In this document: in pieces, positions 44,822-57,385 of the stretch | Numbering within the stretch: position 1 is the stretch's first letter | How the letters are laid out: each line of letters starts with the position of its first letter | Assembly: GCA_024195585.1 (NCBI GenBank) | Contig: SWBL01000238.1 | Coordinates: 17,722-81,721, forward strand | Length of the DNA: 64,000 nucleotides | Direction: 5' to 3' | Source: Aureobasidium sp. EXF-3400 | Lineage: Eukaryota > Ascomycota > Dothideomycetes > Dothideales > Saccotheciaceae | Made by a program: the position numbers and the translations under genes | The notes under the pieces: model-generated | Database searches by the model: none | Told to the model about the DNA's origin: nothing | Seen by the model: only the letters and a program-made list of their open reading frames with translations

Positions 44822-46291
44822 GGTGGCAAGGATTTTGATTCTGAAGATCGTTAGAGCCTTGCGAGTGCCTTTCGAAAAGCGGAAAGCAGCAGAATATTTA
44901 TCTCATTTTTCGTCCAAGGGTTATCCAGTGCCGTCAGCGTCATCGTGCCTGCTCCTCAGGATGCAACACAAGGTGCGCCGCTCGAGCCTGATCTGATCTG
45001 CGGATGTGCATCTTGAGATATGACAATCCTTGCCTCTGATGGATTGTTCTTCCATAGCAGTCAACACCTGACACTCAAGACCAAGATGATCTGTTACCGC
45101 GATCGTCTCTGAGTGTGAGCGCATGATCGTTGGAGATTGCACTATGACTCTGGAATGCAGAGAGCTTGGCTTTGTTGTTTCGGAGATATACCAAGAAGGA
45201 TGTTCCTTTCCATGACTCGGGCCCATGGATATCCAGTCAAGTTGGAGTATGCTTATTTTCGGGAGTGATCTGAAACGCCAATGAGAGGTAGTGGTGTTGT
45301 CGCTGTACCTGGATTTGGCTCCAGTGTCAGACATCAAATCATAGTTAGATTATGCCACCATTATAAGGCCGTTGACAGTCTTATGCACGTCGGGTGAGAA
45401 CAACAAGATCTGGTAGGCTGAGAAAGGTCACATGCTGAGGATAGTGTAGCGTTTTAGCCTTTCGGACACTTTGACGGAGGTTTGCAATGTTGGATGCTTC
45501 TCCTGCATGTTGGCTTGGTGAGTAAGTGATGTTAGCCTTGGAGCTAAACGACTGAGTAAGACGGTCGATCGACGCGTCGACCTATAAGCACATCCGGGGT
45601 ACAACAAAATAGGTTGACGGTAGATGGAAGATATCGCTTTTCCAAGCCCAGGGCAGTACGGCCATTCGTTAAACCAGACACTGTAAAATGATGAAGGTGG
45701 TGAGATATTTCCCTCTCTGGCCAGAGTGTTAGTGAGGGATGGATGTATGCTGAGCGGTGTGATACAAGAGCCGACATGGACTGAGTATCACATTGTAGCG
45801 GCCGAAGGTTGGTGTACAGTTTCCTGTTGCATGTACACGATTCGTGGCACTTGACCGTTGGACATGCATTAGGATGGAGGGTAGAGATGCGCAAGGCGGG
45901 CTCACATGGATATGTGGGGGGGTTGCGGGGTTGGCGGTCTTGTTGTTGACCGAGGCGGTAAGCTTTAGCATGTGCGCGTCGCAGTGCAAAAGATACCTCA
46001 TGGCACGACGTTGTTCTTGCATGGAAGGAGTCAAACCGTAGGCCATATGGTTGGTACGACTTGGAATCCTCCGTAGCGAAGAATAGATTCTGTGGCCGTC
46101 CTTGTTGAAGTGTGTCACCCTGTCCTCCAACTTTCGAGTCGATGTGTGGAAACAAATGACGTAGTGGGTGTAGCGATGATCGTCGATGTTCGCCCTGGGA
46201 TGTGCCAGTTGAAGCTTCTTCGCATGCCGAGTCTGGAGATGTCGTGTTCTGGCCGATTCTGCACAAGGCCAATACAACAGTCGCTACAAGC
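44822..46291. other. 1.5-kb divergent region, amylase (-) / histidine kinase (+)
   Basis: Contains the amylase TATA-like element (44895-44901). A 249-codon minus frame (45544-46293) has no family features and odd composition, and I do not call it. Nothing else seen. Confidence 0.55.
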
Positions 46292-49231
46292 ATGAAACAG
46301 GCCGGAGATGCGACAACCAGGAGGGACGCCGACGAAGCACTTGGCTCGCTGCTACTCTCGAACGAAGCGTGGTATGCGACCTCGACGTCACGCGTTTTGG
46401 CCCTTCTTCAACTGACGCCTGCAGGGATGAAAGCGACATCGGGTCAATCAACGACTGGCCACTCACTTTGCAATCACTCGCGCCATTCATCTTCACCCTC
46501 TCACATCCTGCTGCCATCTTCTGGGGAGACAAGCTTACTGTCATATACAATGAAGCCTGGGAAACAACATCATACTGCGCCAACAAACAGGGCAGACCTC
46601 CGCATCACGCCTTGAAAAAGGACACATTAGACACCTTTCACGACTATTTCAAAGGTCGCATACCACGACCTATCGCCGCCTCTGAGTTGTCACAACACCA
46701 CGCCGCAAGCTCCGAGAAAGCCTCTGTCGTATGCAGTCCGATACATAACGATGTCAAGGTCGCTGGCGTTCTGGTACAAATCTTCTGCAGAACACATCTA
46801 AACAACAACAACGATGCTAAAGAGAAGGCCGACAAGGAGAAGGAACATCAGAAGGGATCAGCTGAAGACAATAACGACGGCCATGGCGAAACCGCCTTGG
46901 ACCGTCAACCTTTCTTCCAAAAATTCGCAGAGATGCTGCCGACTGGTCTCGCTATTCTCAACCACGAAGCAGAGCCGCTGTTTGTCAACCATCAATTTCA
47001 TAGTCTGACAGCCCACCAGGGTCCGGATCAGTCTTTCAGAATGTGGCCAGAGACCATTCATCCGGATGATTATGAGAGAGTCATGGCTGAGTATCACAAG
47101 GCATTCGACTCACAGACGCATCTGGAAACCGAGTTCAGAGCGTTCGGGGAAGATCAGTGGAGACTGTTCCTCATGCGGCCACTTGGAAAAAACAACCTCC
47201 AGCAATTCGACCTCCGTCAATTTGGTGGCTACATTTGTGCCCTGATCGATGTATCCGACATGAAGAACGCCGAAATTGCTCAGACTAGAGTTGCCAAAGA
47301 AGCCCGGGAAAGGAAACAGCAACAGGAACGTTTCATCGACATGTACGAACCTCATTGATCCGAGAGGCGTGAATCCAAGTTTGCTAATGTTGTTTTAGGA
47401 TTTCTCACGAGATCAGGAACCCACTCTCAGCTGTCCTGCACTGCGCCGAGAATATAATGGATGCTGTGCAAAACGGTGAAGCAAAGTCCGACAACATCGC
47501 TGTGGACGAGATTATTGATGCTGTTCACACCATCCAACTATGTGTAGACCACCAAGTAAGGTTTGTGGACAACCATTTGCTATCATCGCTAATTTATCTT
47601 GTAGAAAACTCTCGTGGATGATGTGCTCAGCTTCTCGAAACTCGATGCCTCGATGCTCTCGCTTGCTCCCAGGTAATTCTGCTTGATCTGAGACGAAAAC
47701 CACCTGCTGACTCTCAACAGAGCTACGAAACCAAAAGTTCAAATGGCAGACACACTCAAAATCTTCCAACCAGAACTGCGTAAGAAAAGCATCGAGTTTA
47801 GCTACAACATCATGCCTGAATATGATACTTGCAACGTGAATTGGGTCATGGCAGATCTTGTAAGAGTGAGTCAAGTGATGGTCAATCTTATGACAAACGC
47901 TATCAAGTTCACGACCAAGTCTGAGCGCAAAAAGAAGATTAACATTGAAGTTGCTGCTTCAATAGAAAGACCATCATCATATCCCCCCAATGTAGTCTTC
48001 TTCAAGACGGACGATATTGCTATCAAAACTGATGCGACCGGCAACCCTGAGTGGGGAGACGGTGAGCCGCTGTACATCATGGTGGCCGTCAAGGACACCG
48101 GTATTGGTATAAGCGAAGAGAACCAGGCAAAACTCTTCGAACGATTCCAACAAGCTACGCCAAAGACAGGGCAAATGTACGGTGGGTCCGGACTTGGTCT
48201 CAACATTGCTCGCAAGATGTGCCAGCTGCACGGAGGTGAGATCGGAGTCAGCTCAGTCGAGGGCGAAGGGTCATGCTTTGGCTTCTTCTTCAGAGTTAGA
48301 CGTGGCGGCGAACCCGAGGATGCCGACAAACTGGAGCCGAAGGAGCTGTCGGATAAACTCAAGAAGTCCGGACATGTGGAGTCGACAGAGGTCGACGAAG
48401 ACAAGGTCTCGAGTGACTTGAAGAATGTCTCGAAAGAAACCACCGGAAAGGACAGCAACAACCCGGCAAAGGACCGATGGCAAAGTACCGCCGACAACGC
48501 AGATAAGATGAGCAAACAGAATAATGACAGGAAGTCTGCAGGCGACCAGGATGGAAAGTCACATTCTAGAGCTCAAGATGATGAATCTCAACGGCGACAA
48601 AAGAGACCAGCCAACGCAGGGCGAAGCTCACAACGACCTGATCCCACATTGGAGAAGCAAGAATCTGGTCATTCCGAAAATAACGACAAGCGAGCCATGG
48701 ACAGCCCTGAAGACGAAAAAAAATCCGCGAAGAAATATGAGGATGTCACCAAAGGTTATAAACAAATCTCAAACCCACACAGCGACTCCAAGCCTACCAT
48801 ACTATTCGTTGAAGTTTGTAACTCCGCTCCACTCCTGTATCAACTACTGACATGGTTCTCAGGATAATTTGATCAATCAGAAACTGCTGAAGAAGAAGAT
48901 CGAATCCAGAGGCTTCCAGGTCACGACCGCAGATAATGGAAAGGAAGCCTTGGACATGATCACAGCCCGTTCTTCCGAAAACAAGCCCCCTTTCGACTGC
49001 GTTCTCATGGATCAGGAGATGCCTGTCATGGACGGCACGACGGCTTCACGAGAGATCAGGAAGTTCGAAGGCGACAACAACTTGCCGGCTGTCAACATCA
49101 TCGGTGTGACGGCGAACGTTAGACAAGAACAACAAAGCCAAATGACGGATGCTGGAATGAATGACGTTATAGCTAAGCCTTTTAAGATGGAGGAGCTGCT
49201 AGAGAAGGTCAGGAGAGGCAGCAAGTCGTGA
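46292..49231 (+). CDS. Hybrid sensor histidine kinase
   Basis: Six exons (46292-46371, 46425-47342, 47399-47555, 47605-47672, 47721-48813, 48863-49231) give 894 residues. The start region MKQAGDATTRRDADEALGS is joined to DESDIGSINDWPLTL by a 53-nt intron. Order: a GAF/PAS-like N-terminus (about 30-150), a PAS-like segment (about 185-310), HisKA with phosphoacceptor His336 (MISHEIRNPLSAV), HATPase (NAIKFT, DTGIGISEENQAKLFERF, GGSGLGLNIARKM), a charged linker of about 180 residues, and a receiver domain with Asp822 (CVLMDQEMPVMDG) and AKPFKMEELL. It would autophosphorylate and feed a His-Asp relay toward the HOG or similar pathway. It is soluble, with no transmembrane helix seen. The signal is unknown. 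Confidence 0.92.
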
Positions 49232-49768
49232 TTATGATGAATGTTTTGCATGAAATGAAAGGAACAAGCGATGATACGGATTTAAGCGGGAAAGAAAGCA
49301 TTTTTTTGGTTACATCTCTACTTTTCGTTGCATAGTATAGGTTTGCATGTTTATGACGACAACTTACGATGCTACAGATTGAATTTGCCAAGCTTTGTTG
49401 TGAGATATAATAATGCTTGATCCACTGCAAGATAGCACGCTTCCAAGCTGTTCAGTTGTTGCTGTTGTGTGACAAATTCATTCGCGAGCCGCGGACGCCG
49501 TGCTGCGGCAGTTTCGGCTTTTGGCCAGCTTCGTAAACACGAACCAAACACGCCTTCTCTACAAACAATTATGCTCTGCTTTTACGTGCTCGATACGAGA
49601 TTAAGTCGCCGTCTGTTTAGGGCGTGCGGTGAGTTGGTACAGAGATAATTATAGCTCGCCGTTTGTCTTCCGAAGAGAAACCTTCAATCATGCCTGATAC
49701 ACAACCTCTCCTCATCATGCGTGGCGCGATGGGCATGCTACGCCCGGCAATACCTCTTCGCGACCACG
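49232..49768. other. Intergenic region, no gene seen
   Basis: Kinase 3' flank and promoter of the next plus-strand gene. Short frames only. Confidence 0.6.
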
Positions 49769-51265
49769 ATGTCGACCAACGTCACAAATACAACTATTAC
49801 CACGGAGACATGCGCATACTGGATGGAGGAAGGTGCTATTCCTGAAGCCGATAGCGAGATCTCAGGAATAGGTGCCATCTTAGCCTTCTTACTCAGTGCA
49901 TACATTACATTCGCGATTGTACTGGTATCATATCTCCTGGGTTCAATCGATTCGAGCTTGCTCCGTCCTGTTGATCGTTATGTCCACCGCTGTGGTCGGC
50001 GGCGCACAAGTCCTTCCTGGCATAAAGCATTGCAACAATGCGTTCTCCTCCTTAGCGATCAACAAATAGTCACCGGCATCGCCATCTGCATTGCAGGTTT
50101 TATCGGTTTACGTGGCTATATCTCGGTGTATCACTTCCAGACGGTCATCATGCTGGCTTGGATGTCAAGTTCGGTACACCTCTCGGCTCTCACTATGCTC
50201 GGAGAATATTTTCGCAAGCGACCCGCAGTGCTAGGTTGGCGGATTGTCGGTATGCTGGTACTCTTGATCCTTCTCCTAGTAGCCTTAGTACCCACTGCGT
50301 CCAATCTTTGGGCTTTATGGTGGGGGCCAAACCAGGAAAAGTATGATGAAAGAACCAGTTGGGCCATTCCAGCTAGATGCTTTTTCTTCAAGACATGGGG
50401 AGAAGGCGTCAATCCGGATGCACCTCTGGCATACTTGATTCTCATCACTTCCTATGTCTGGAAGATCGGTGCCCTGTTCAAAAGCTCCAGAAACATGTTC
50501 CATCGTCGGATTAGAGGACCCTACGAGTATTTACTGGAGCGTATTCTGCACGCCGAAGCAGTCAAGGCTTCAAGCCGTCACAACAAGCGCAAGTCTCTGT
50601 CGTGGAAGTACTATGCCACGATGGTAGTCTATATCATTCTGCTGGCCATATTCGAATTTGCCGCATCTTTCGCTGCGTCATTGTGGTTATCGTATGTTGG
50701 TCTTGTTTATGGTACCATTCAGATTGTCATTCCACGTCAACAGAATGCTTGGTGGAACAAGAAAGAGAGTGATTGGACTTTTGGCCAGATCACGCCTCTC
50801 GTATTGCTCATTCAACCCATGGGTGCGATACTCGAGAACTACAGAGGACGCAAACACAAAAAGAGAACTGGTCGCGATTCACTTGACAGTGACAATGATG
50901 AAGCCTACGATCTCGATTCCACGACCAACTCTGCCATGTTACCCCATCGAAACACAGACGCTTTCCAGCCAACCTTCTCAGAAACATTCGCTGCACTCGA
51001 AGTTCTCAGACCTTCCGAGCGTTCGGTGGATACATTGGAACATCAAATACCTTTCTACACCTCGACTCTATTTGCAACGATTATCGTCTGGATACAAATT
51101 GGCATTGCGATCATTTCGTCAATTGTGTTTTGGATTGATGCTGAGAGTCTTGGGTATATCACAAGTCACAATTATTTCTTTGTCCTAATTGGCATCGGGT
51201 CTTGTGTCGGTGCTATGGTGCTTTGGACTGTGGCTTCTATACCTTTTAGTCGGGTGTTCAAGTAG
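49769..51265 (+). CDS. Multi-pass membrane protein of unknown function
   Basis: An intronless frame of 498 residues from the ATG at 49769 (MSTNVTNTTITTETCAYW). The N-terminus carries NxT sites and would be extracellular or luminal. About seven to nine hydrophobic segments follow, such as GIGAILAFLLSAYITFAIVL, IVTGIAICIAGFIGLRGYI, VGMLVLLILLLVALV, YYATMVVYIILLAIFEFAA and two near the C-terminus (ATIIVWIQIGIAIISSIVFW; FFVLIGIGSCVGAMVLW). An acidic/basic loop (RKHKKRTGRDSLDSDNDEA) lies around residue 395. I recognise the general type (fungal orphan integral membrane proteins) but no named family. Confidence 0.75.
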   Translation: MSTNVTNTTITTETCAYWMEEGAIPEADSEISGIGAILAFLLSAYITFAIVLVSYLLGSIDSSLLRPVDRYVHRCGRRRTSPSWHKALQQCVLLLSDQQIVTGIAICIAGFIGLRGYISVYHFQTVIMLAWMSSSVHLSALTMLGEYFRKRPAVLGWRIVGMLVLLILLLVALVPTASNLWALWWGPNQEKYDERTSWAIPARCFFFKTWGEGVNPDAPLAYLILITSYVWKIGALFKSSRNMFHRRIRGPYEYLLERILHAEAVKASSRHNKRKSLSWKYYATMVVYIILLAIFEFAASFAASLWLSYVGLVYGTIQIVIPRQQNAWWNKKESDWTFGQITPLVLLIQPMGAILENYRGRKHKKRTGRDSLDSDNDEAYDLDSTTNSAMLPHRNTDAFQPTFSETFAALEVLRPSERSVDTLEHQIPFYTSTLFATIIVWIQIGIAIISSIVFWIDAESLGYITSHNYFFVLIGIGSCVGAMVLWTVASIPFSRVFK

Positions 51266-52077
51266 ATAGTCCAAAGTGTGGGTTTGATGTTCTTCTTCGG
51301 AAGGTACTTGCTGGTAATCCTTACATTCAGCAGGATCGCTCTGCTATTGACTCAGCTAGCGGCAGCACGTGGATGGTGAGATCACTGAAAGGAGCCAAAT
51401 TTGACTTTGGAAAATGAGATCCGGAGCACTGTCTGTTGTAGTTGATATCTCGACAACATCAACATTGTCTCGTGTGAGACATTTCTGCTCCTCAGCGAGC
51501 TCGTAGAAGCAGACACTTTATTCGCAGCTTCAGCGACGACCAATCGTGAAAACGCCACCAGCCCCACCTCTTGCTGCGCCATGTACCTCCCAATTCAACG
51601 AGAGAATCTTCAGTATGCTCTTCATGCCACCTACAACGATCAATCTGGGGCTATGCGTCGGCTGGGCCTGTATTGCTGATGAAGCTGCACAATCCCCTTT
51701 CTTGTAATCTCACTGGTCGACTTCGTGTGTGTGTATATGTGTTGGGGATTGGGTAGTGACCGCCTCGCAAGCAAGGTCTGGTTTCGTACTTATCCTCGGC
51801 CTTCTTCGGCCTACACGTGTCCTGCAGAATCCTTTTGTACTAAGATGGTCGTGGTTGCTGGTCAGTCAGAGGAGTCGCAGCACTCCCGTTCCTGCTTTTT
51901 CACGTTGACTCTAAAAGGGTGACAACCCAAGCCTTACAAGTAAGCTCTCGGGAGGCTGAGCAGCAAGAACAGCCATGCGAGAGGCCTTTCCAAGGAGAGC
52001 TATCAGCGCGATACGCGGTATCAGAATTTTGCGGTCCAGCTTCATTTCTTCCCCGTCATCTAACTTACCTCCCAAGC
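51266..52077. other. Intergenic region, no gene seen
   Basis: 812 nt between two plus-strand membrane-protein genes. Short frames only, none with motifs. Confidence 0.55.
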
Positions 52078-54142
52078 ATGTTCGCTCCGTTCGGAAACCC
52101 CGCTACTAACCTGTCTGCAATATGGTACCCCGAACCTCGAGGGCGTGGTACCTTCAACATTCTTTCCACATGCTTGACAACTATGGTCTTGTGTGTGTGG
52201 ACTGCAGTACACCTAAATATCCCGGATCACAACGGAGGAACGAGACAAAAATTCCTGCGCAAACCTGGTTGGCTGCTTCTGGCTCTGCTTGCTCCGGAGA
52301 TCGTCGCATGGAATGCATGGGAGCAACGTAGAACGGCTCAGGAGCTCACGAGTGCTTTTGCTGAGGCTTTCGGATCAGGAGAGCCAGCTTCTCCTGGCCG
52401 GATTAGTCGGGCATGGCACGCCACGATGCGGTACCTCACAGGTTCAAAGGTATGGATTGGTGTTCATAAGTCGAGGTCTGCGACTCACTTCATCACGACA
52501 GGAATCTCGTTCAGACCCTGAAAAAGGATCGAGCTCCAACTCACGTGCGAAGATCACTTCAGTTCACGGTTTCTACGCAGCTATGGGTGGCTATGCGATA
52601 CCATCTCGTTTTCTTGACAAACAGTATCCTATTACTGGTCAAGGGAGGCTGACTCTCACCAGAGAAGGTATACTTTTGCTGTTGCGAATGGTCCCAGAAG
52701 TGTTCCCCGATCTTAGTGAAGCCGAGATACTCGACAAGAGCAAGGCCAGCACTTTGGTCAAGACCTTAACATGCTTACAAGCACTCTGGTTTTGCCTTCA
52801 GTGCATCGTGCGGCTGACTATGCAAAGCTCAATCAGTCTTCTTGAGCTCAACGTTTTTGGCCATTGTATTTGCACATTTATCATTTACGCGATCTGGTGG
52901 AACAAACCCATGGACATCTCTGAGCCAACACTCGTAAGAGTCGAGGAAAACCCAGGATTTCAAGCATTGATCGCAGTGCTCTGCTCATATACGTCGAGGA
53001 CAGTGCCACGACTGCCTCACCCTCTTGCCACATGTGTTGTGGTAGGTAACGATTATAGGCTTGGAACTCGATGTGGGGCTGTACCAAATCCGCAAAGCCC
53101 ATATCGAGTCTTTCTGGAAACCTGGTTCGAGACGCCCGATTCACCAACTAACATGTTTTTCGCGTCGCTCAACCGTGGTCCTAGTACCTACGATGGTGAG
53201 AAGCAGGTAGAAGAGTGTGCAGGGCTATGCATCAAACGACTTGAGCAGCTCTTGAACCTTGGTGACTCGGACCCACATATGTAAGCCTATAGAATGTGTT
53301 GCAGCATAAGTGCTAACCATGATTGTAGCAGAGTTTCGATGTACGATGATAATTCCGAGCCAAACGTCAGGTTCACAATCGGCAGTGAGCGGACCGGGCT
53401 AACATACTATCTGTCGCGCGAAAAACTTGAGCAACTAAGTACCGAACTTGATGAATCTGAACACTTGGAGAACAACACGTCAGCTTCAACGATAACAGAC
53501 GAGACCCCAGCGAAATATTACCGTCTCGAGAGCTCCTACTTCACTTGGCTCGAACGTTCCTACCCACTTTGGTTCGATCAGATAACTTATAATTCCGAAT
53601 TTTGCAAGGATGACCACACGGGAAGAAGACCGCCTCGTCCCTTCGTCGATCGGGTCCACGATTTGACTTTCAGACTGAATCCTCAGATAAAACCAAGCGG
53701 ATCACCCCGATGGTTCGCTGCTAGAATCTTGGAACATTTCATTCAGAAGAGATTAACTGAAGGATGGTCGCACTGGCTAGCTATGTCTGCGGCGGCTCTT
53801 CTATATGGCGGGCTGCATTTGCTGGCTTGGAACGCTCCTTTCCATGCTCCAATTCACAGTCTGCTCTGGAAGGTCTCCGGCATTACAACCGCAAGTCTTG
53901 GTATCGTCCGCTTGCTGGGTGCTCTCGCTTCATTCGATGGTTACGATTCTTCGAGCCGGTGGCAGGATTATCTCCAGTTGGTTGTAGTACCGCCACTTGT
54001 CATAGGTATGTTCGCCTTTGCGCTACTCTACGTCTTTGCTAGAGTCTACCTGGTGGTCGAAAGCTTTCTCAGCCTTGCATACTTGCCGGACTCGGTTTGT
54101 GTCACGCCGAATTTCTCGCTCTACTTCCCTCATATCGGATGA
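52078..54142 (+). CDS. Large fungal integral membrane protein, unknown
   Basis: Exons 52078-52449, 52502-53280 and 53329-54142 (52- and 48-nt introns) give 654 residues. Recognisable family features are a start with FNILSTCLTTMVLCVWTAVH, then LLALLAPEIVAWNAWEQRR, VHGFYAAMGGYAI, RLTLTREGILLL and WFCLQCIVRLTMQSSISLLE leading to CTFIIYAIWWNKPMDISEPT. This order occurs in many ascomycete proteins without a known function. The C-terminal third has two or three more helices (AAALLYGGLHLLAW; LQLVVVPPLVIGMFAFALLY). It follows another unknown membrane protein in the same direction, but no common role can be shown. Confidence 0.82.
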
Positions 54143-54947
54143 GGGGTCTGTATCTGCTCCAGACCGGCTGTTCAGCTGGTCACAAGACATACCATCTAAG
54201 CGACTCCACCCAGAAGATCCATGAGATACTGGCCAATTGAGACGCAGTAGCGACCTACGAACGCACGGGCTGCATGAAAACGGCCATACCGATGACCCTC
54301 AAAACTGAAAATCTTTTCCGAGGCAACGTGGTGGCCCGGCTATTGTGCTGCATACTGCACCACCTCTCGCATCTAAAACAAGCCTCGGCTTTCTCTTGGC
54401 CGCGTGTGGTAGAAAGCTGAAGTCTAGACTTAGTCTCGGTCACCTCTTCAGGCTCTTCTCCAGGTGCGGCGTATCGTCCCGTGTCTGTGGGGTTGTGATC
54501 ATTATCCGACCATCCATCTCCGCACTTTACCCGCTGGCAACTTCCTGCTTTGGTTTAGGTGCGATGGTACCTGAGTATACCATATGGTCGAAGTCCTAAA
54601 TCAATGCATGAATGAATGCATGATAGGGCCACTTGTTCGAGTCTATCTACGCCTTACGACACCTCGTGCCAGCAATTGTCCAGGAAGCGGGGTCCTCTAT
54701 GCCTACTCAAGCCAAGCGCTACTGCAAATTTATTATATTGCCGGACTGATGGTATAGCAGACATGCAGCAGCCGACCATTCTGGGCTTCGTTTACGCAAC
54801 TCGAATTGCGGAGAACCGGCATTCCGGAGAATGCGGTGTAGGTACGATGGGTTGATGGTGGGTTCATGGCGAGTTGATGGTAGTATATAAGACAGCTGGC
54901 CACTGTGGTGAACTACCCACAGCAAGAATCACCACTGCCTTACAGCA
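54143..54947. promoter_or_regulatory. GH7 cellulase promoter region
   Basis: A TATA box TATATAAG (54884-54891) lies 57 nt before the start codon. A perfect inverted repeat GCATTC-CGGA-GAATGC (54819-54834) with embedded CGG triplets is 114-129 nt upstream. GCGGGG (about 54690) fits the CreA-type SYGGRG consensus. No gene recognised in the region. Confidence 0.45.
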
Positions 54948-56339
54948 ATGCCTTCCATCCTCGCTCTTACAGGCCTGCTTGCTGTCGCCGCTGCTCAGCA
55001 GATTGGCAAGACTCCTGAAGTCCACCCAAAGCTGCCGACCCAGCTTTGTACCACCCGCCATGGATGTGTGACTCAGCAGACCTCGGTTGTGCTCGACGCT
55101 CTGACTCACTCGATCCAAAACATCAAGACTGGTGCTTCCTGCGAGAACTCGACAGGCTTCCCGGACCAGACCATCTGCCCCAATGCTCAGGCTTGTGGAC
55201 GCAATTGTGCCATCCAGGGCATTAACGACTATTCTCAGCACGGTGTCACTGTCAGTGGTAACTCCATGACGCTCCATCAGTATCTGAACATCAATGGTAC
55301 CGAGACGAGCGTCTCTCCGCGCGTATATCTGCTCGCTCCCGGAGGCCAGAACTACGATCTCCTGAAGCTCTTGAACCAAGAGTTCACCTTTACCGTGGAC
55401 GTGAGCAATTTGCCATGCGGTATGAACGGCGCGCTCTATCTCTCTGAGATGTCCGCCACCGGTGGCCGCTCATCCCTCAACCCTGCTGGAGCGGCCTATG
55501 GTACTGGCTACTGCGACGCTCAGTGCCCAAAGTCAGCCTGGATTAACGGCGTTGCTAACATCAACGACAATGGCGCCTGCTGCAACGAGATGGACATCTG
55601 GGAAGCCAATGCTGTGGACACACAGTTCACCCCTCATGCCTGTAACGTTACCGGCTTGTACGAGTGCTCTGGTGCCTCCTGCAGCAGCAACGGTGTCTGC
55701 GATCAGATTGGATGCGGTTACAACTCTTACGCTTACGGAAACAAGACCTTCTATGGGTACAACGATGTTGTCAACACGAACAAGGTAATTTGATCGTGGT
55801 CAAGTACTTGCATGCAGAGTCGCTCGCTAAATCTTTACCCAGCCCTTCACTGTAGTCACGCAGTTCCACACGAACGATGGTACCGCCACCGGCACACTTA
55901 GCAACATCACTCGCCTCTACATCCAGAACAACAAGGTCATTCAAAACGCTGTCGTCCAGGTCGCTGGTATGGGCGTCAACTCCATCGAGGAATCCTTCTG
56001 CGAGGTCGTGGCCTCGTCCTTCCAGCAGCGTGGTGGACTCGCACAGATGGGCAAGGCACTCGGACGTGGTATGGTCCTTGCCATGTCCATCTGGAACGAC
56101 CCCGGTCAATTCATGAACTGGTTGGATAGCGGAAGCGCCGGTCCATGCAATGCTACTGAAGGCAACCCAGTCCTGTACGTTCTTCTAACCATCTTTTTAT
56201 GTTTGTCTCGACTGACACTCTATCTCGCAGCATTGAGGCCAATGACCCGACTACAAGTGTTACTTTCAGTGACATCAGGATCGGAGATATTGGGTCGACC
56301 TACAGTGCTAGCCGTCGCGGCTACCGATACTACGCTTGA
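54948..56339 (+). CDS. GH7 endoglucanase-type cellulase, secreted
   Basis: Exons 54948-55784, 55843-56174 and 56231-56339 give 425 residues. Signal peptide MPSILALTGLLAVAAA; mature start QQIG. It cleaves beta-1,4 bonds of cellulose by the retaining mechanism outside the cell. The catalytic signature ExDxxE is NEMDIWEAN, with nucleophile Glu214, Asp216 and acid/base Glu219. Cysteine-rich context (GACCNEMD, GTGYCDAQC, CSGASCSSNGVC) is typical. The C-terminal end WLDSGSAGPCNATEGNPVL...IRIGDIGSTY resembles endoglucanase (EG I/celB-like) rather than cellobiohydrolase members. There is no cellulose-binding module or linker. Downstream on the same strand is an AA9 oxidase, then a convergent regulator. 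Confidence 0.93.
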
Positions 56340-57385
56340 GTATTGAGACAGAATCTGGCTTAGCTAGGCTTGCTGCGTTTCGTATTGTATCGTGTTTGAT
56401 CGCCTTTTATTCTAGTTGTCATATTGCTACAAAACAGCTTTTCTGCGTACTCGATTACATTTCCAAGCACTTGCGACACCCGAGTTATTCAGCGTTGATC
56501 GTAGTGCCTTATGTCGAAGACTTGAACTTGCCAGTCTGCTTTCCTCATGCGGGACGAAAGATTATCAGATTGCTAGCATGAGATCCAAGGTTGTATGTTT
56601 ATGAGAATGACAAAAGAGACACCCTGACACTAAGTATGTCTTCTCCAGGTCTGCTCATAGTTAGATGCACCATGATTAGTGGTTTATACGTTGCTGTGTG
56701 CTGGTGGTGAGATATGGAAGGTATGCGATCATACGGCAGTTTTACACGAGGTCGGCTGTTCCTGCCACTCATCACCCGTTCAACTGCCTAACGCCTCCAC
56801 GACGGACGGGCGAGGAAACAACAGCAACCAACAGCTAAAAATCACCGTTCGCACAACGTTGTGTTCCTGGACCTGATCTTCAAGATTACTTCCTGTTCTA
56901 CTTGAAACAATGATTCAACTCTAGTAATCCGCTATCGAAATCTCGTGGCATTGGCATGCAGAGGTCTAGGTCTTTGCATGGCAACCTCCCTAACGGCGCT
57001 GCGACTTCCTCCCCTGTCTGTTATTTCTTGCATATAGGGTTCGGCTGATAGAAGGGCAGACGTCTTGGTTTTCGATACACCGTTGGAGGTCGCGGCATGG
57101 GCGTTCGTTTCACACGTTAACAGTTTCATTGTGCCTTGCGGTAGGTGAAGTTGGCTGCAGGGGAGGCAAGAGGTATATCTATGTCGATGGCGCCTGCGAA
57201 AACCTTTTGCTGTCTCCTTTCAAGCCTTCTTTTGTCGTTCACGGTGCTCTATACACTCTTTCTCGTAGCGGTCTTTCTCGACCGCTAGCCACTCTCGTTT
57301 TCTTGTCTCGACTCTGGAGTCAGGCATCATATATTCAGAAACTTAATCAAGCATCTAAGATTTGGACAAGGACAAAAGCATCACC
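56340..57385. other. Intergenic region, GH7 3' flank and AA9 promoter
   Basis: 1 kb without a supported gene. No clear TATA box before the AA9 start. Short frames only. Confidence 0.55.

Noticed and set aside
45544..46293. 249-codon minus-strand frame
   Set aside because: Cys/His/Ser/Pro-rich without any family pattern, and overlaps the kinase start region.
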